Assembly (NCBI GenBank): GCA_009711785.1
Contig: VENA01000008.1
Span: 84,591-148,590, forward strand
Source: Bacillota bacterium
Lineage (GTDB): Bacteria; Bacillota; Clostridia; Tissierellales; MES13
Reading direction: 5' to 3'
DNA length: 64,000 nt
Under the pieces are notes generated by a model. The model worked only from the letters and a program-made list of their open reading frames with translations. It was not told the origin of the DNA and did not search any database. This document shows, one piece after another, positions 28,648 to 37,950 of this stretch (its first letter is position 1; every line of letters starts with the position of its first letter). Both the position numbers and the translations under genes were made by a program.

Positions 28648-29367
28648 TTACTTTTTATTATTAATATCATGTTTTATTTTAGACTCTTTAATATATTTAT
28701 TTAACTTACTCTGATTACTTTTCCATAAATATAAAACATATGGTATAAAAAGTATAGCTAGTAATTGTATCTTTGCCATTAAAATAAAATTAAAAAACCC
28801 GTGTAAAATCATTGGAATATATAATGATTTTTTTAAATAATTAATTTCTTCTTTTCTAGTATCAGAATATTTTGCTAAGGATAGATAATAACCCATTGTA
28901 ACAGCAAAAACACTATGGGCAGGAACAGATAATATCCCTCTATATATTCCTATATAGGGATTATAACTACTAAATTTTAAAAGATACATTACATTTTCAA
29001 CCGTTGCAAAACCTAAAGCTGAAAATACAGCATATACAATTCCATCTAACTTTTCATTAAAATCTTTACTTTTATATACTAACCTTAAAACTACCTCTCT
29101 TTTAAAAAATTCTTCTGTAAGTCCAGCAACAATAAAAGCTGTAAAAGCAATATTAAAAACTCCAGGAAAAATATTTAAACCAGTTAATATTCTCTCTACT
29201 ACAATAACAGGGATAACTATTAAAGCTCCGAATATAAAAGTTTTTAATAATAAATTAAAGGGTTCTTTATCATATCTATCACTTAAATATACAGCTAAAC
29301 CTATAGATATAGCTGGTGTTATTGCAATTACTAATAATCTTATAAACAATATTTTCATTCCTTTCAT
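28648..29367 (-). CDS. PrsW-family intramembrane metalloprotease
   Basis: 239 residues with about seven hydrophobic segments. Conserved motifs: GLTEEFFKR (EE pair), ENVMYLL, PAHSVFA and the C-terminal LHGFFNF. These His and Glu positions form the CPBP/PrsW active site. PrsW proteins cut anti-sigma factors in B. subtilis and C. difficile; no sigma/anti-sigma pair is adjacent here, so the substrate is unknown. Confidence 0.85.
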   Translation of the reverse strand: MKGMKILFIRLLVIAITPAISIGLAVYLSDRYDKEPFNLLLKTFIFGALIVIPVIVVERILTGLNIFPGVFNIAFTAFIVAGLTEEFFKREVVLRLVYKSKDFNEKLDGIVYAVFSALGFATVENVMYLLKFSSYNPYIGIYRGILSVPAHSVFAVTMGYYLSLAKYSDTRKEEINYLKKSLYIPMILHGFFNFILMAKIQLLAILFIPYVLYLWKSNQSKLNKYIKESKIKHDINNKK

Positions 29368-29572
29368 AGCTTTATAAAGTTATACAGTTTATCCTTAATA
29401 GTTTTTACAGTTTTTATGTTTTTTATCGACATTTTTAAAGTTTAGCAATAATAAATTAGAGGATATTTACAATATCTTTTTATGGATAATTTAGTTATAA
29501 TATTTTATAAGTTAAATTATACAAATCAAGTAAATAATGTTAAAATAGATTTGTATGATTGGAGGCTTTATT

Positions 29573-30658
29573 ATGAAAAAAATAATTATTATATTGTGTC
29601 TATTACTTTTTATAAACCCTATATACTTATATGCTGATGACTCAACTGATACATTAAAAGAAACTGAAGATACAAAAAAAATAGATACCAAAAACAATAA
29701 AAAAAGTGATAATAATACTAAAGATAATAATAAAACCCCAGAAGATACTAAAGATAAAGATGATAACCTAAAAGAAAATCAAACTGAAAAAGATATAAAA
29801 AAAGACCCAAATAAAATAAATGAAGAAAAAACTAAAGATGAATTAAAAGAGAATGAATCTAAAGAAAATGAGAAAACAAAAGAAGAATTATTAAAAGAAA
29901 AGAAGGAACATTTTAAGAAAGAGTACGAAAAAATAAAACCTAAAAGCTATATAAATCCGGATACTATATATTTAACCTTTGATGATGGACCTAGTTGGAT
30001 TACAGAAAAAATATTAGATATATTAAAAGAGGAAAATATAAAAGCTACATTCTTTGTGTGTGGGAACAATACTAAATATGGTGAAAAAATATTAAAAAGA
30101 ATGATTAAAGAAGGCCATAAAATTGGTAATCATACCTATAGTCACGATTATAATAAAATATATAAAGATGTAGGTTCCTTTTTTAAAGATCTTTACAAAA
30201 ATGAAAAAAGCATATATGAAATAACAGGATTAAAGCCTAAAATAGTAAGATTACCAGGGGGGTCTAATAATAGTAGTCCACATAAAGGAAAAGATTTAAT
30301 AACTGAAATTAATAAAAAATTATTACAAAGAGGATATACATACATAGACTGGAATGCTACAGCTGCAGATTCTGCACCTACATCCCCAATTAAAGAACAA
30401 ATTATTTTTAATGTATTAAAATGGTCTACAAAATATAATAATTCAATAGTTTTAATGCATGATAGCGGAGGAAAGGAAAATAGCTTAAAAGCACTTCCTA
30501 CTATAATCAAGAAATTAAAATCCTTTGGCTACTCCTTTGATGTTTTAAGTGAAGATTCTTTTAAGGTAACATTTAATACTGTTAAACCAGATATAAAAAT
30601 AACATCTTTTAAATCAAAAGATTTACTAAAAAAACAGATATTTGATTTATTAAATTAA
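29573..30658 (+). CDS. Secreted polysaccharide deacetylase (NodB domain)
   Basis: 361 residues: signal peptide (KKIIIILCLLLFINPIYLYA, cut near 21), a Lys/Glu/Asn-rich low-complexity stretch of about 100 residues, then the NodB domain with TFDDGP (135-140), NHTYSH (metal His), RLPGG and a late LMHD. Likely removes acetyl groups from peptidoglycan or another wall glycan outside the cell. TTGGAGG precedes the ATG at 29573; an ATG at 29555 has no site. It is one of the few plus-strand genes in this half. Confidence 0.9.
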   Translation: MKKIIIILCLLLFINPIYLYADDSTDTLKETEDTKKIDTKNNKKSDNNTKDNNKTPEDTKDKDDNLKENQTEKDIKKDPNKINEEKTKDELKENESKENEKTKEELLKEKKEHFKKEYEKIKPKSYINPDTIYLTFDDGPSWITEKILDILKEENIKATFFVCGNNTKYGEKILKRMIKEGHKIGNHTYSHDYNKIYKDVGSFFKDLYKNEKSIYEITGLKPKIVRLPGGSNNSSPHKGKDLITEINKKLLQRGYTYIDWNATAADSAPTSPIKEQIIFNVLKWSTKYNNSIVLMHDSGGKENSLKALPTIIKKLKSFGYSFDVLSEDSFKVTFNTVKPDIKITSFKSKDLLKKQIFDLLN

Positions 30659-30690
30659 ATGCCCTTTATGGAGATTACCATAAAAGGCAT
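30659..30690 (+). terminator. Terminator of the deacetylase gene
   Basis: 13-bp stem with one mismatch (ATGCCCTTTATGG against CCATAAAAGGCAT), 6-base loop and a T run after it. Confidence 0.8.
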
Positions 30691-30693
30691 TTT

Positions 30694-30933
30694 TTATTCA
30701 TAATCATCATCGTTTAATGTTGATAAAAACTCATTGGTCGCATTTATTGTTTCTTCTAATTTATCCCTTAATTCATCAAATTGCTCTGTTAGTATTTTAT
30801 CTTTACTAGTTCCATTATTATTAGATATAAGCATCATATCTATTCCATTGGCAAGGTCTAAATTATCCCAATTATTATCTTCAATGCTTTTAATTACTTG
30901 CATTATATTTTCTAAAGAATTTTTATCCTCCAA
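30694..30933 (-). CDS. Small hypothetical protein
   Basis: 79 residues, acidic, predicted helical (EDKNSLENIMQVIKSIEDN start, DELRDKLEETINATNEFL end). Start TTG at 30933 with AAAGGAGG seven bases upstream; the longer frame up to 30975 has no such site. Not recognised. It is downstream of ptsI and separated by a terminator. Confidence 0.65.
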   Translation of the reverse strand: MEDKNSLENIMQVIKSIEDNNWDNLDLANGIDMMLISNNNGTSKDKILTEQFDELRDKLEETINATNEFLSTLNDDDYE

Positions 30934-31000
30934 AATAATCCCTCCTTTAATTAGGCTTTTTATTATTATTTTCAAATTTAAAAATTATATCCCCCAAAAA

Positions 31001-31029
31001 AATAAAAGACCTATAATAGGCCTTTTATT
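31001..31029 (-). terminator. Terminator of the PTS operon
   Basis: Stem AATAAAAG-CCTAT pairing with ATAGG-CTTTTATT, overlapping the ptsI stop, followed on the minus strand by TTTTATTTTTTT. Confidence 0.75.
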
Positions 31030-32731
31030 AATTAATAAATTCATCTATATAATTTTCAACATCGGTTGCTGTTGGTAAACTTAAAATCTCATCTACTTTC
31101 TTTTCCATTTCCTTTTTAGATAATTTACTTATTATCCATCTAGCCTTTAAAATTGATATAGGACTCATACTAAATTCATCTAATCCCATTCCTAATAACA
31201 CAGGTATTAATTTAGGATCTCCTGCTACTTCTCCACACATTCCTACCCATATTCCTTCTTTATGTCCATTATCTATAACTGTTTTTATTAATCTTAAAAG
31301 TGCTGGATGGAACTGATTATAAAGGTTAGAAATATTTTGATTCATTCTATCAACTGCTGTTGTGTATTGAATTAAGTCATTCGTTCCTATACTAAAGAAA
31401 TCTACTTCCTTAGCAAATTGATCTGATAAAATAGCTGCTGCTGGTATCTCTATCATCATACCAACTTCTAAGTTTTTATCAAACTTAATTTCTTCATTTA
31501 TAAGTTCTTTTTTAACTTCTTCTAATATTTTCTTTGCTTGTCTTAACTCTTCTATACTTGATATCATAGGAAACATTATTTTGATATTCCCATATACACT
31601 TGCTCTTAATAATGCCCTTAATTGTGTTTTAAATATTTCTACTTTATCTAAACATAATCTAATTGCTCTATATCCTAAAAATGGATTCATTTCCTCTGGA
31701 AGATCTAGATAACTAAGCTCTTTATCTCCACCTATATCTAAAGTTCTTATAACAACAGGTTTATTTTCCATTCTTTCTAAAACTTCTTTATAGGCCTTAA
31801 ATTGTTCATCTTCAGTTGGTAGTTTGTCTCTATCCATATATAGAAATTCTGTTCTATATAGACCTATTCCTTCTCCATCATTTCTAAGGATTCCATCTAC
31901 ATCCTTAGGAGTTCCTATATTTGCTGCTAATTCAACCTTCACTCCATCTTTAGAAATACTTTCTTTTCCCTTAAGTTTATCTAAGCTTTTTGTAAATTCT
32001 TCATATTCTTTCTTTTTCTTTTCGTATTTTTTAACTACACTTTCCTCAGGATTTATATAAACTTCTCCTTCTTCACCATCAAATACTACTAAGTCTCCAT
32101 TTTTTACTGTGTTTAATAATTCTTTAACACCTACAACAGCCGGGATTTCTAAAGTTCTAGCCATTATTGCTGAATGGGAAGTCTTTCCCCCTACTTCAGT
32201 CACAAAACCTATTACCTTTTCTTTGTCCATTTGTGCTGTATCAGAGGGTGTTAAATCCTTTGCAATAACTATAACTTCTTCATCTAATTTTGAAAAATCA
32301 GTAATTTTTATACCTAATAATAATTTTATTATTCTACCTGAAACATCTTTTAAATCTGAAGCTCTTTCTCTCATATATTCATTTTCCATATTTTCAAACA
32401 TAGTTACAAATGTATCTTTAACAGTTTTTAAAGCCCAAGAAGCATTTACACTTTCATCTTTTATCTTCTGTTCTACCTGTCCAAAAAACTCTGGATCATC
32501 TATAATCATCATATGGGCTTCAAATATTTGGGCTTCTTCTTTTCCGATATTTTCAAATGCATGATCATGTAACTTTTGTATTTGTTTTTTACTTTCTTCT
32601 CTTGCATCTTTCAATTTCTTAATTTCATTTTGAATATCATCTATTTTTGTATTTTTTACATCTATTTTTTCTTCCTTTTTTATTAAAGCTTTTCCTATGG
32701 CTACTCCTGGGGATGCTTTTATACCTTCCAT
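31028..32731 (-). CDS. ptsI: PTS enzyme I
   Basis: Phosphoenolpyruvate-protein phosphotransferase, 567 residues. Starts MEGIKASPG; phospho-His at about 186 in GGKTSHSAIMART; PEP-binding barrel with the late MCGEVAGDP motif. ATG at 32731 follows AGGAGGT; a longer in-frame ATG at 32767 overlaps the ptsH end and is rejected. Last gene of a five-gene operon. Confidence 0.97.
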   Translation of the reverse strand: MEGIKASPGVAIGKALIKKEEKIDVKNTKIDDIQNEIKKLKDAREESKKQIQKLHDHAFENIGKEEAQIFEAHMMIIDDPEFFGQVEQKIKDESVNASWALKTVKDTFVTMFENMENEYMRERASDLKDVSGRIIKLLLGIKITDFSKLDEEVIVIAKDLTPSDTAQMDKEKVIGFVTEVGGKTSHSAIMARTLEIPAVVGVKELLNTVKNGDLVVFDGEEGEVYINPEESVVKKYEKKKKEYEEFTKSLDKLKGKESISKDGVKVELAANIGTPKDVDGILRNDGEGIGLYRTEFLYMDRDKLPTEDEQFKAYKEVLERMENKPVVIRTLDIGGDKELSYLDLPEEMNPFLGYRAIRLCLDKVEIFKTQLRALLRASVYGNIKIMFPMISSIEELRQAKKILEEVKKELINEEIKFDKNLEVGMMIEIPAAAILSDQFAKEVDFFSIGTNDLIQYTTAVDRMNQNISNLYNQFHPALLRLIKTVIDNGHKEGIWVGMCGEVAGDPKLIPVLLGMGLDEFSMSPISILKARWIISKLSKKEMEKKVDEILSLPTATDVENYIDEFIN

Positions 32732-32744
32732 TAATTTTGACCTC

Positions 32745-33008
32745 CTATGATTTAAAATCATTTTCAACTAATGCTTTTAATGCATCTATAGCTTTCTCTT
32801 CATCATTACCTTCTGCCTTTATAGTTATTTCATCGTCTTTAACTCCACCCATACTTAAAATTCCCATAATACTTTTGCCATTATAGTCATTTCCATCTTT
32901 AATTAAAGTTATATCACTTTCAAATTTTGATGCATTTTGAACAAATATACTCGCGGGTCTTGCATGAAGTCCTGTTTCATTAGTTAATTTAATAGTAATC
33001 TCTTTCAT
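32745..33008 (-). CDS. ptsH: HPr phosphocarrier
   Basis: 87 residues with His15 (GLHARPAS) and regulatory Ser46 (GKSIMGILSMG) both intact, so it can serve transport and HPr-kinase/CcpA catabolite control. Encoded between the IIB component and enzyme I. Confidence 0.97.
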   Translation of the reverse strand: MKEITIKLTNETGLHARPASIFVQNASKFESDITLIKDGNDYNGKSIMGILSMGGVKDDEITIKAEGNDEEKAIDALKALVENDFKS

Positions 33009-33034
33009 TTTAAAAACCTCCTGAAAATTTTATA

Positions 33035-33334
33035 TTATTTTTTAATTTTTTTTATTATTGATTCTGCCTTTTTTATGGCATCTGAAACACTTACTTTAAT
33101 AATAGGTAAATCTTTAAATCTTTCTTTATTTTTTATTGGTATATCCTTTGTTAATATAACTGCATCTGCATCTAAAGTATCATTCTTTGTAATCTTATTT
33201 TCAATTCCAATAGAACCTTGGGTTTCTACTTTAATTTTAAGCCCAAACTTTTTACAGGCTTTTTTTAAAGCTTCAGCAGCCATATAAGTATTTACAACCC
33301 CGGTCGGACAAGCTGTCACTGCTAATATTTTCAT
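33035..33334 (-). CDS. PTS fructose-type EIIB
   Basis: 99-residue single-domain IIB with the phospho-Cys at residue 9 in TACPTGVVNTYMAAE and the GSIGIENKIT loop. No IIC permease follows or precedes it in the operon. Confidence 0.9.
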   Translation of the reverse strand: MKILAVTACPTGVVNTYMAAEALKKACKKFGLKIKVETQGSIGIENKITKNDTLDADAVILTKDIPIKNKERFKDLPIIKVSVSDAIKKAESIIKKIKK

Positions 33335-33351
33335 TTATACCACCCTTAAAG

Positions 33352-33819
33352 TTACTTATTTAAAGCATTATTAAAAACATTTGTTAGTAAATTTAATATG
33401 TCATCTTCACTTTCTAAATTCGAAAGTTTTTCTCTAAAATTTTTATCCATTAACTTCTTTGATAGTGAAGCTAAAATTTTTAAATGCTCATTAGAAGCAA
33501 ATTTTTCAGGTACTGCTAATAAAAATATCATTTTTACAGGCTTATCATCTAAAGAATCCCAATCAATACCTTCTTTTCTTCTTCCAAAGGCAATGGTGGT
33601 TTTTTTTACATCTTTACATTTACCATGGGGAATTCCTATATGAAATCCTATTCCTGTTGTGGATAATTCTTCTCTTTTAAGTACACTATCCACATATTTA
33701 TCATAGTTATTAAGTCTATCCTCACTATCTATTAAACTAGCTAACTCTTTAATTGCATCTTTCTTTGTATTAGCTTTTAGGTTTAAATTTATAAGTTTTT
33801 TATTAAACAAATTTTCCAT
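33352..33819 (-). CDS. PTS EIIA, fructose/mannitol (PtsN-like) type
   Basis: 155 residues with phospho-His at about 65 in GIPHGK. Shares one base with the end of the regulator gene upstream. A single-domain EIIA beside a single-domain EIIB and a regulator suits signalling as well as transport. Confidence 0.9.
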   Translation of the reverse strand: MENLFNKKLINLNLKANTKKDAIKELASLIDSEDRLNNYDKYVDSVLKREELSTTGIGFHIGIPHGKCKDVKKTTIAFGRRKEGIDWDSLDDKPVKMIFLLAVPEKFASNEHLKILASLSKKLMDKNFREKLSNLESEDDILNLLTNVFNNALNK

Positions 33820-35840
33820 TATTTTTCATCCTTTCCTGTGAGGATATTTAATAAATCTCTTTTTTTATTATTTTTTCTTAAATTATTCAATGTTTTTTCA
33901 TTATCTAACATGGAATAAAAACCTCTAAAAAACTTCCTTATAGAATCTCCAGTTTCAAAATTAAGGGCTAATAAAAATACTATATCAACTTTATTACCTG
34001 ACCAGTTTATAGGTTTATCTAATATTGCAACAGCAATAGTTGATTTATTTACTAATTTTTCTGTGCCATGGGGAATAGCAACACCTTTACCTACAGCTGT
34101 AGACGTAATATTTTCTCTATCTAGTGCAGACTTAATAAAATCCTTATCTACATGCCCTTTAGAAACTAGTTTGTTTCCTAATTTTTTTATAACTTCTTCT
34201 ACACTTTCTACCCTTAAATTTTTAAAAATAAGGTCTTCTTTAAATAATTGACTCTTTTTATCTTCTAGCTCTATCTTATTAAAATTTCTAGTTTCCTCTA
34301 CATTTTTTATATATTTTTTTACTTTCTTTATATCGCTCTCTGTTACAAGAGGATTTATTTTGATAGTTGGCTTTGATTTAAAATTAAGTGGTATTGTTGA
34401 TATTACAATATCAAAATCCACAGTATTCATATTCTTAATATCATGAACTGAAGTAGTGTGTACTATTTCTAATTCATTAACTTCCCTTTCTAATCTTACT
34501 GCAACTAATTGGGCTGTACCCATTCCACTACTGCAAACTATAACTGCCCTAGTCTTATTATTTAACCTCTCTAAAGCAGCTCCTATATGGATTGATATAT
34601 ATCCTATTTCCTCTTCTTGTACCTTCACTCCGTAATATTTTTCAAACAATACACTTGAAGCCCAAGCAGCTCCAAAGACACTTGGAAATTTCATTTTGAT
34701 ATCCTCTAATAAAGGGTTTCTTAAAGTTAGGCCATATTTAAGTCTATTAATTGCAGGTCTTAAATGAAGCACTAATCCTGTTAATAATTTTTCATCTTCA
34801 CTAAAATCAACTGAAAGGATATTTTCTATTAAGGCTATAATTTCCTTTGCAAGTTCTAATAATTTAGGATCAATATTATCTAATATATCCTTAGTTTCTT
34901 TCATGTGTAAATTTTCTTGTACCTTTGCTCCTAATACGTGTAAAGTTATATATCCTACTTCAGATTCTGGAATAGTTATATTAAATTTCTCTTCTATCCT
35001 CTCTGCTAGCCATTTAGCTACTTTATATTCATTTTTATCCTTAATTAATAATAGTTGATTTTCATCCATTGAAATATCCTTATTTTGCTTTAATCTTTTC
35101 ATGCTTATTGCTATATGGACTAATAATCCTTGAAAAGCTTCATCAGCTAATAAAAAGTCAAGATTCTTCTCAGCTTCTATAAGTATAGTTTCAATTTTTC
35201 TTAAATCTACATCAGGAAATAATTCCTTCATCTGAATAAAATTTTCATAATCAATTCTTATGGTAGGATCAATATCCTCACTTTCTGAAAGCATATCCTT
35301 TAATTCTTCATCGTTGTTTAAAATCACTAACAAATCAGCAGCTGCTTTTCTCCAGTTTTTTTCATCTCCTAAAACTTCAATACCATAATTTTGTCTTCTT
35401 TTTAAAGTTAATTTGTATTTACTTAACCATCTTTCCACTTCTTCTAAATCTTTATAAATAGTAACCCTACTTACAAATAATTCATCAGCTATATTTTTCA
35501 TTGTTAAAGATTTATTAGATTGTAATAGTCTTTTAATTATATATATATGTCTTTTATCTTGGGAGTAAGGTTTTTTATATACTTTGTTTTTATTAACTTT
35601 ATTTACTAGGGCATCCCGACCTTTTAAACTTGCATTTAACCATACTCCGACCCTCGGTTTTTTTTCTATTTTAATATCTTCATTATCAATAAATATATCA
35701 TTTAATTTATTTAAATCATTTCTTATTGTTTTACTAGAGACATTTAATTTATTTGCTATTTTATTTATTGTTATTGGTTTGTCTTCATTTATTAAAATAC
35801 TTATAATCTCAATACATCTATCATTCGGAAATTTTTCCAT
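33819..35840 (-). CDS. MtlR/BglG-type PTS-controlled transcription activator
   Basis: 673 residues: two N-terminal DNA-binding helix-turn-helix units (TINKIANKLNVSSKTIRNDL; TMKNIADELFVSRVTIY), two PRD domains (about 210-420) with conserved His in LLVHIAISMKRL and GLVLHLRPAINRL, an EIIB-like domain with CSSGMGTA near 425, and a C-terminal EIIA-like domain with GVAIPHG. Activity would be set by phosphorylation from HPr and the adjacent EIIs. First gene of the operon; a palindrome at 35943-35968 lies about 100 bases upstream. Confidence 0.92.
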   Translation of the reverse strand: MEKFPNDRCIEIISILINEDKPITINKIANKLNVSSKTIRNDLNKLNDIFIDNEDIKIEKKPRVGVWLNASLKGRDALVNKVNKNKVYKKPYSQDKRHIYIIKRLLQSNKSLTMKNIADELFVSRVTIYKDLEEVERWLSKYKLTLKRRQNYGIEVLGDEKNWRKAAADLLVILNNDEELKDMLSESEDIDPTIRIDYENFIQMKELFPDVDLRKIETILIEAEKNLDFLLADEAFQGLLVHIAISMKRLKQNKDISMDENQLLLIKDKNEYKVAKWLAERIEEKFNITIPESEVGYITLHVLGAKVQENLHMKETKDILDNIDPKLLELAKEIIALIENILSVDFSEDEKLLTGLVLHLRPAINRLKYGLTLRNPLLEDIKMKFPSVFGAAWASSVLFEKYYGVKVQEEEIGYISIHIGAALERLNNKTRAVIVCSSGMGTAQLVAVRLEREVNELEIVHTTSVHDIKNMNTVDFDIVISTIPLNFKSKPTIKINPLVTESDIKKVKKYIKNVEETRNFNKIELEDKKSQLFKEDLIFKNLRVESVEEVIKKLGNKLVSKGHVDKDFIKSALDRENITSTAVGKGVAIPHGTEKLVNKSTIAVAILDKPINWSGNKVDIVFLLALNFETGDSIRKFFRGFYSMLDNEKTLNNLRKNNKKRDLLNILTGKDEK

Positions 35841-35942
35841 ATTAACACCCCAAATGTGGTAATGTTTTAATAATACATCTGTATATTAACTATATATTAT
35901 CATATGAATCCCTTATTTTCCACGTTTTAAAGGTAATAGTTC

Positions 35943-35968
35943 TTTACAGATTAATGTGGAAGTTATTT
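35943..35968 (+). repeat. Operator-like repeat, copy 1
   Basis: 26 bases containing CAGATTAATGTG. It matches, in inverse orientation, the copy at 37276-37301 at 24 of 26 positions. It lies upstream of the MtlR-type gene. Confidence 0.6.
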
Positions 35969-36086
35969 ATAAATACCCCTATAAGTATCTAAATCTCTAC
36001 AAAATATAAACCATTTCTTTTAGTATATTATCCTTTATAAGTAAAGAAATTATTAATATATTTACAAATTGCCACAATACATAAAT

Positions 36087-36953
36087 TTAAAGATAGAAAT
36101 TAAATTCCTTTAAAGCATCTTTTACACTTTCCTTAGATTTTTTTATATAAATACCTTCTCTTTTTATTTTTTCATAAGACATTCTTAAATCTCTTTTCTT
36201 ATTTTTATATTTTAAAGTATCCTTTATTAATAACTTTTTAATTCTTTTATCAGTTAAACCTATTTCTTTTAAAACTAAATAGGAGATATCATAAGTGCTT
36301 AAATCATTATCTGATCCAAAATGATATATTCCACTTTCAAGATTAAATATTTTTTCTAAATTATCAATTAAATCATAAACATAAGTTATGCCTCTAAATT
36401 CGTTATCTGATACCTTTATAGATTCATTTTTTATAATATTAGATAATAATCTCCAAAATAAATTTGAGTTATTTGTTGTATTTCTTTCAGGTAATCCAAA
36501 CATCCAACTTAATCTTAAAATAACTAAATCATCACCTTCTTTTTTTAATAGGTTTTCAGCCTCTAATTTAGTTTTTCCATATATGGTATTAGGATATGCT
36601 TTATCATCTTCTTTATAAGGTCCTTCATTTTCATTTCCATTAAACACTTGTTCACTACTTAAAAATATTAATTTTGCTTTAATTTCTTTTGAAATCCTTC
36701 CTATATTTAACGCTGAATCAACATTTACCCTATAAGCTAATTTAGGATTGTCCTCACATAATTTAGTTTCAGACATTGCAGCTCCATGGATGATAATATC
36801 TGGATTTTCATTTTTTATTATTTTTTCTGCCCTTTTAAAGTCTGTAATATCTAAATCTTTTCTAGTTAAAGAAATTATTTCATGCTTTTCATTATATTTT
36901 TTATGAATTCTTGAATTTAAAAAACCATTTGCTCCAGTTAATAATATTTTCAT
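36087..36953 (-). CDS. RmlD-like NAD(P)-dependent sugar reductase
   Basis: 288-residue extended short-chain dehydrogenase: LLTGANGF at the N-terminus, LSSEQVFNGNENEGPYKEDD and the catalytic YGKTK, followed by LRLSWMFG. The resemblance is to dTDP-4-dehydrorhamnose reductase, but the other rhamnose genes are absent and the nucleotide-binding loop is GANGFLNSR rather than the usual GxxGxxG, so the substrate is open. Its start overlaps the stop of the DUF89 fragment (ATGA). Confidence 0.8.
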   Translation of the reverse strand: MKILLTGANGFLNSRIHKKYNEKHEIISLTRKDLDITDFKRAEKIIKNENPDIIIHGAAMSETKLCEDNPKLAYRVNVDSALNIGRISKEIKAKLIFLSSEQVFNGNENEGPYKEDDKAYPNTIYGKTKLEAENLLKKEGDDLVILRLSWMFGLPERNTTNNSNLFWRLLSNIIKNESIKVSDNEFRGITYVYDLIDNLEKIFNLESGIYHFGSDNDLSTYDISYLVLKEIGLTDKRIKKLLIKDTLKYKNKKRDLRMSYEKIKREGIYIKKSKESVKDALKEFNFYL

Positions 36954-37214
36954 TTTTGACCCTCACTTTTATTAATGTTTTTTCTAAAATCATCTTCTAA
37001 ATATATATCTTTTATTCCAACAGCTTCTTTAATTATTTCATGAAACTCTCCAGCTAATATAGGAACAGAGCTTTTCTTTTTTTATATACCCATTTAAACT
37101 ATTAATAGCTCTTTCTATAAAGTCATATTGCTTATTCTCATCTTTAATTAATCTTTTAATTGTACTTGTAATTTGTTTCATAACACAAGGCATACAGCCT
37201 AAATAAAGCTTCAT
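36950..37214 (-). pseudogene. Frameshifted N-terminal fragment of a DUF89 (ARMT1-like) protein
   Basis: The frame starts MKLYLGCMPCVMKQ, the usual DUF89 opening, at 37214 after AAAGGA. It runs off frame at an A7 tract (37077-37083). Removing one A joins it to SSVPILAGEFHEIIKEAVG, the next stretch of the family's helical N-domain, ending with TGA that overlaps the start of the reductase gene. Even repaired it would have only about 88 residues, against about 280 for the family, so the catalytic domain is missing. Confidence 0.7.
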
Positions 37215-37275
37215 AAATCCTTTCTTAATTATTTTATATTTTAATATTATCATCATAAATTCATTTTAATATTAA

Positions 37276-37301
37276 AAATTACTTCCACATTAATGTGTAA
37301 A
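37276..37301 (-). repeat. Operator-like repeat, copy 2
   Basis: Contains the perfect palindrome CACATTAATGTG and matches the copy at 35943-35968. It lies about 65-85 bases upstream of the DUF89 fragment and may control that gene pair. Confidence 0.6.
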
Positions 37302-37330
37302 AACTTACTATAACTAAATAAATAAAAAAA

Positions 37331-37346
37331 CCAGCAAATCTGCTGG
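37331..37346 (-). terminator. Terminator after the DUF5317 gene
   Basis: Stem CCAGCA/TGCTGG with AATC loop, extended by A/T pairs, followed on the minus strand by T7. Confidence 0.8.
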
Positions 37347-37347
37347 T

Positions 37348-37950
37348 TTACTCTTTCTTATATTCAAAACTTATCATTTTAGTGCTTTTACTAAACTTTT
37401 TTAACATAACTCCTTGTATGAAAGTAAATATCCCTACTCCTAAAAAAACATCTCCTATACTTATCATCTTAGGAAGTGGATATGGTTTTTTAAGAGGTAT
37501 TATATCTCCTAAAAAATAAAGTTTTGTAGTATCTTTAACTAAAGTATGGGTAATCATTGAGTCTGTTTCTAACATTTTTAGATTTTCAAACAATCCAAGT
37601 AATGCAAGACCATCACCTGAAACAGGCATTTTCCCACCATTTACAAGAATAACAATGAAATTTAGTAATGTTCCTACTAATATTATTTTCATAGAATGCT
37701 TTTTAAAATTAAGTATAAGTCCGATTATTATTAAAGTATATGAAGCACTATGTACAAAAATAAAATTATTATTTAAAATTTCACCAATCCCAAATAAATC
37801 TTTAACTCTTATTATTACTGACGAAAATTCAATTATAAAGCCTATTATAAATAAATACCAACCTCTGAAATTAACCTTTTCAAAGTTTCTTATTTTCCCC
37901 CCTCTAGCTTTTCCCACAACCAGAGAAGTTGCCATTGACTCAACTAACAT
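37348..37950 (-). CDS. DUF5317-family membrane protein
   Basis: 200 residues with about five hydrophobic segments. The conserved VNGGKMPVSGDGL lies between TM4 and TM5. Function unknown. The start overlaps the HD-GYP gene by 11 bases, so the two are coupled; both are membrane proteins and may work together. Confidence 0.75.
   Translation of the reverse strand: MLVESMATSLVVGKARGGKIRNFEKVNFRGWYLFIIGFIIEFSSVIIRVKDLFGIGEILNNNFIFVHSASYTLIIIGLILNFKKHSMKIILVGTLLNFIVILVNGGKMPVSGDGLALLGLFENLKMLETDSMITHTLVKDTTKLYFLGDIIPLKKPYPLPKMISIGDVFLGVGIFTFIQGVMLKKFSKSTKMISFEYKKE

Noticed and set aside
29512..29697. Minus-strand frame over the start of the deacetylase gene
   Set aside because: It is the reverse of the signal peptide and low-complexity region; no start signal.
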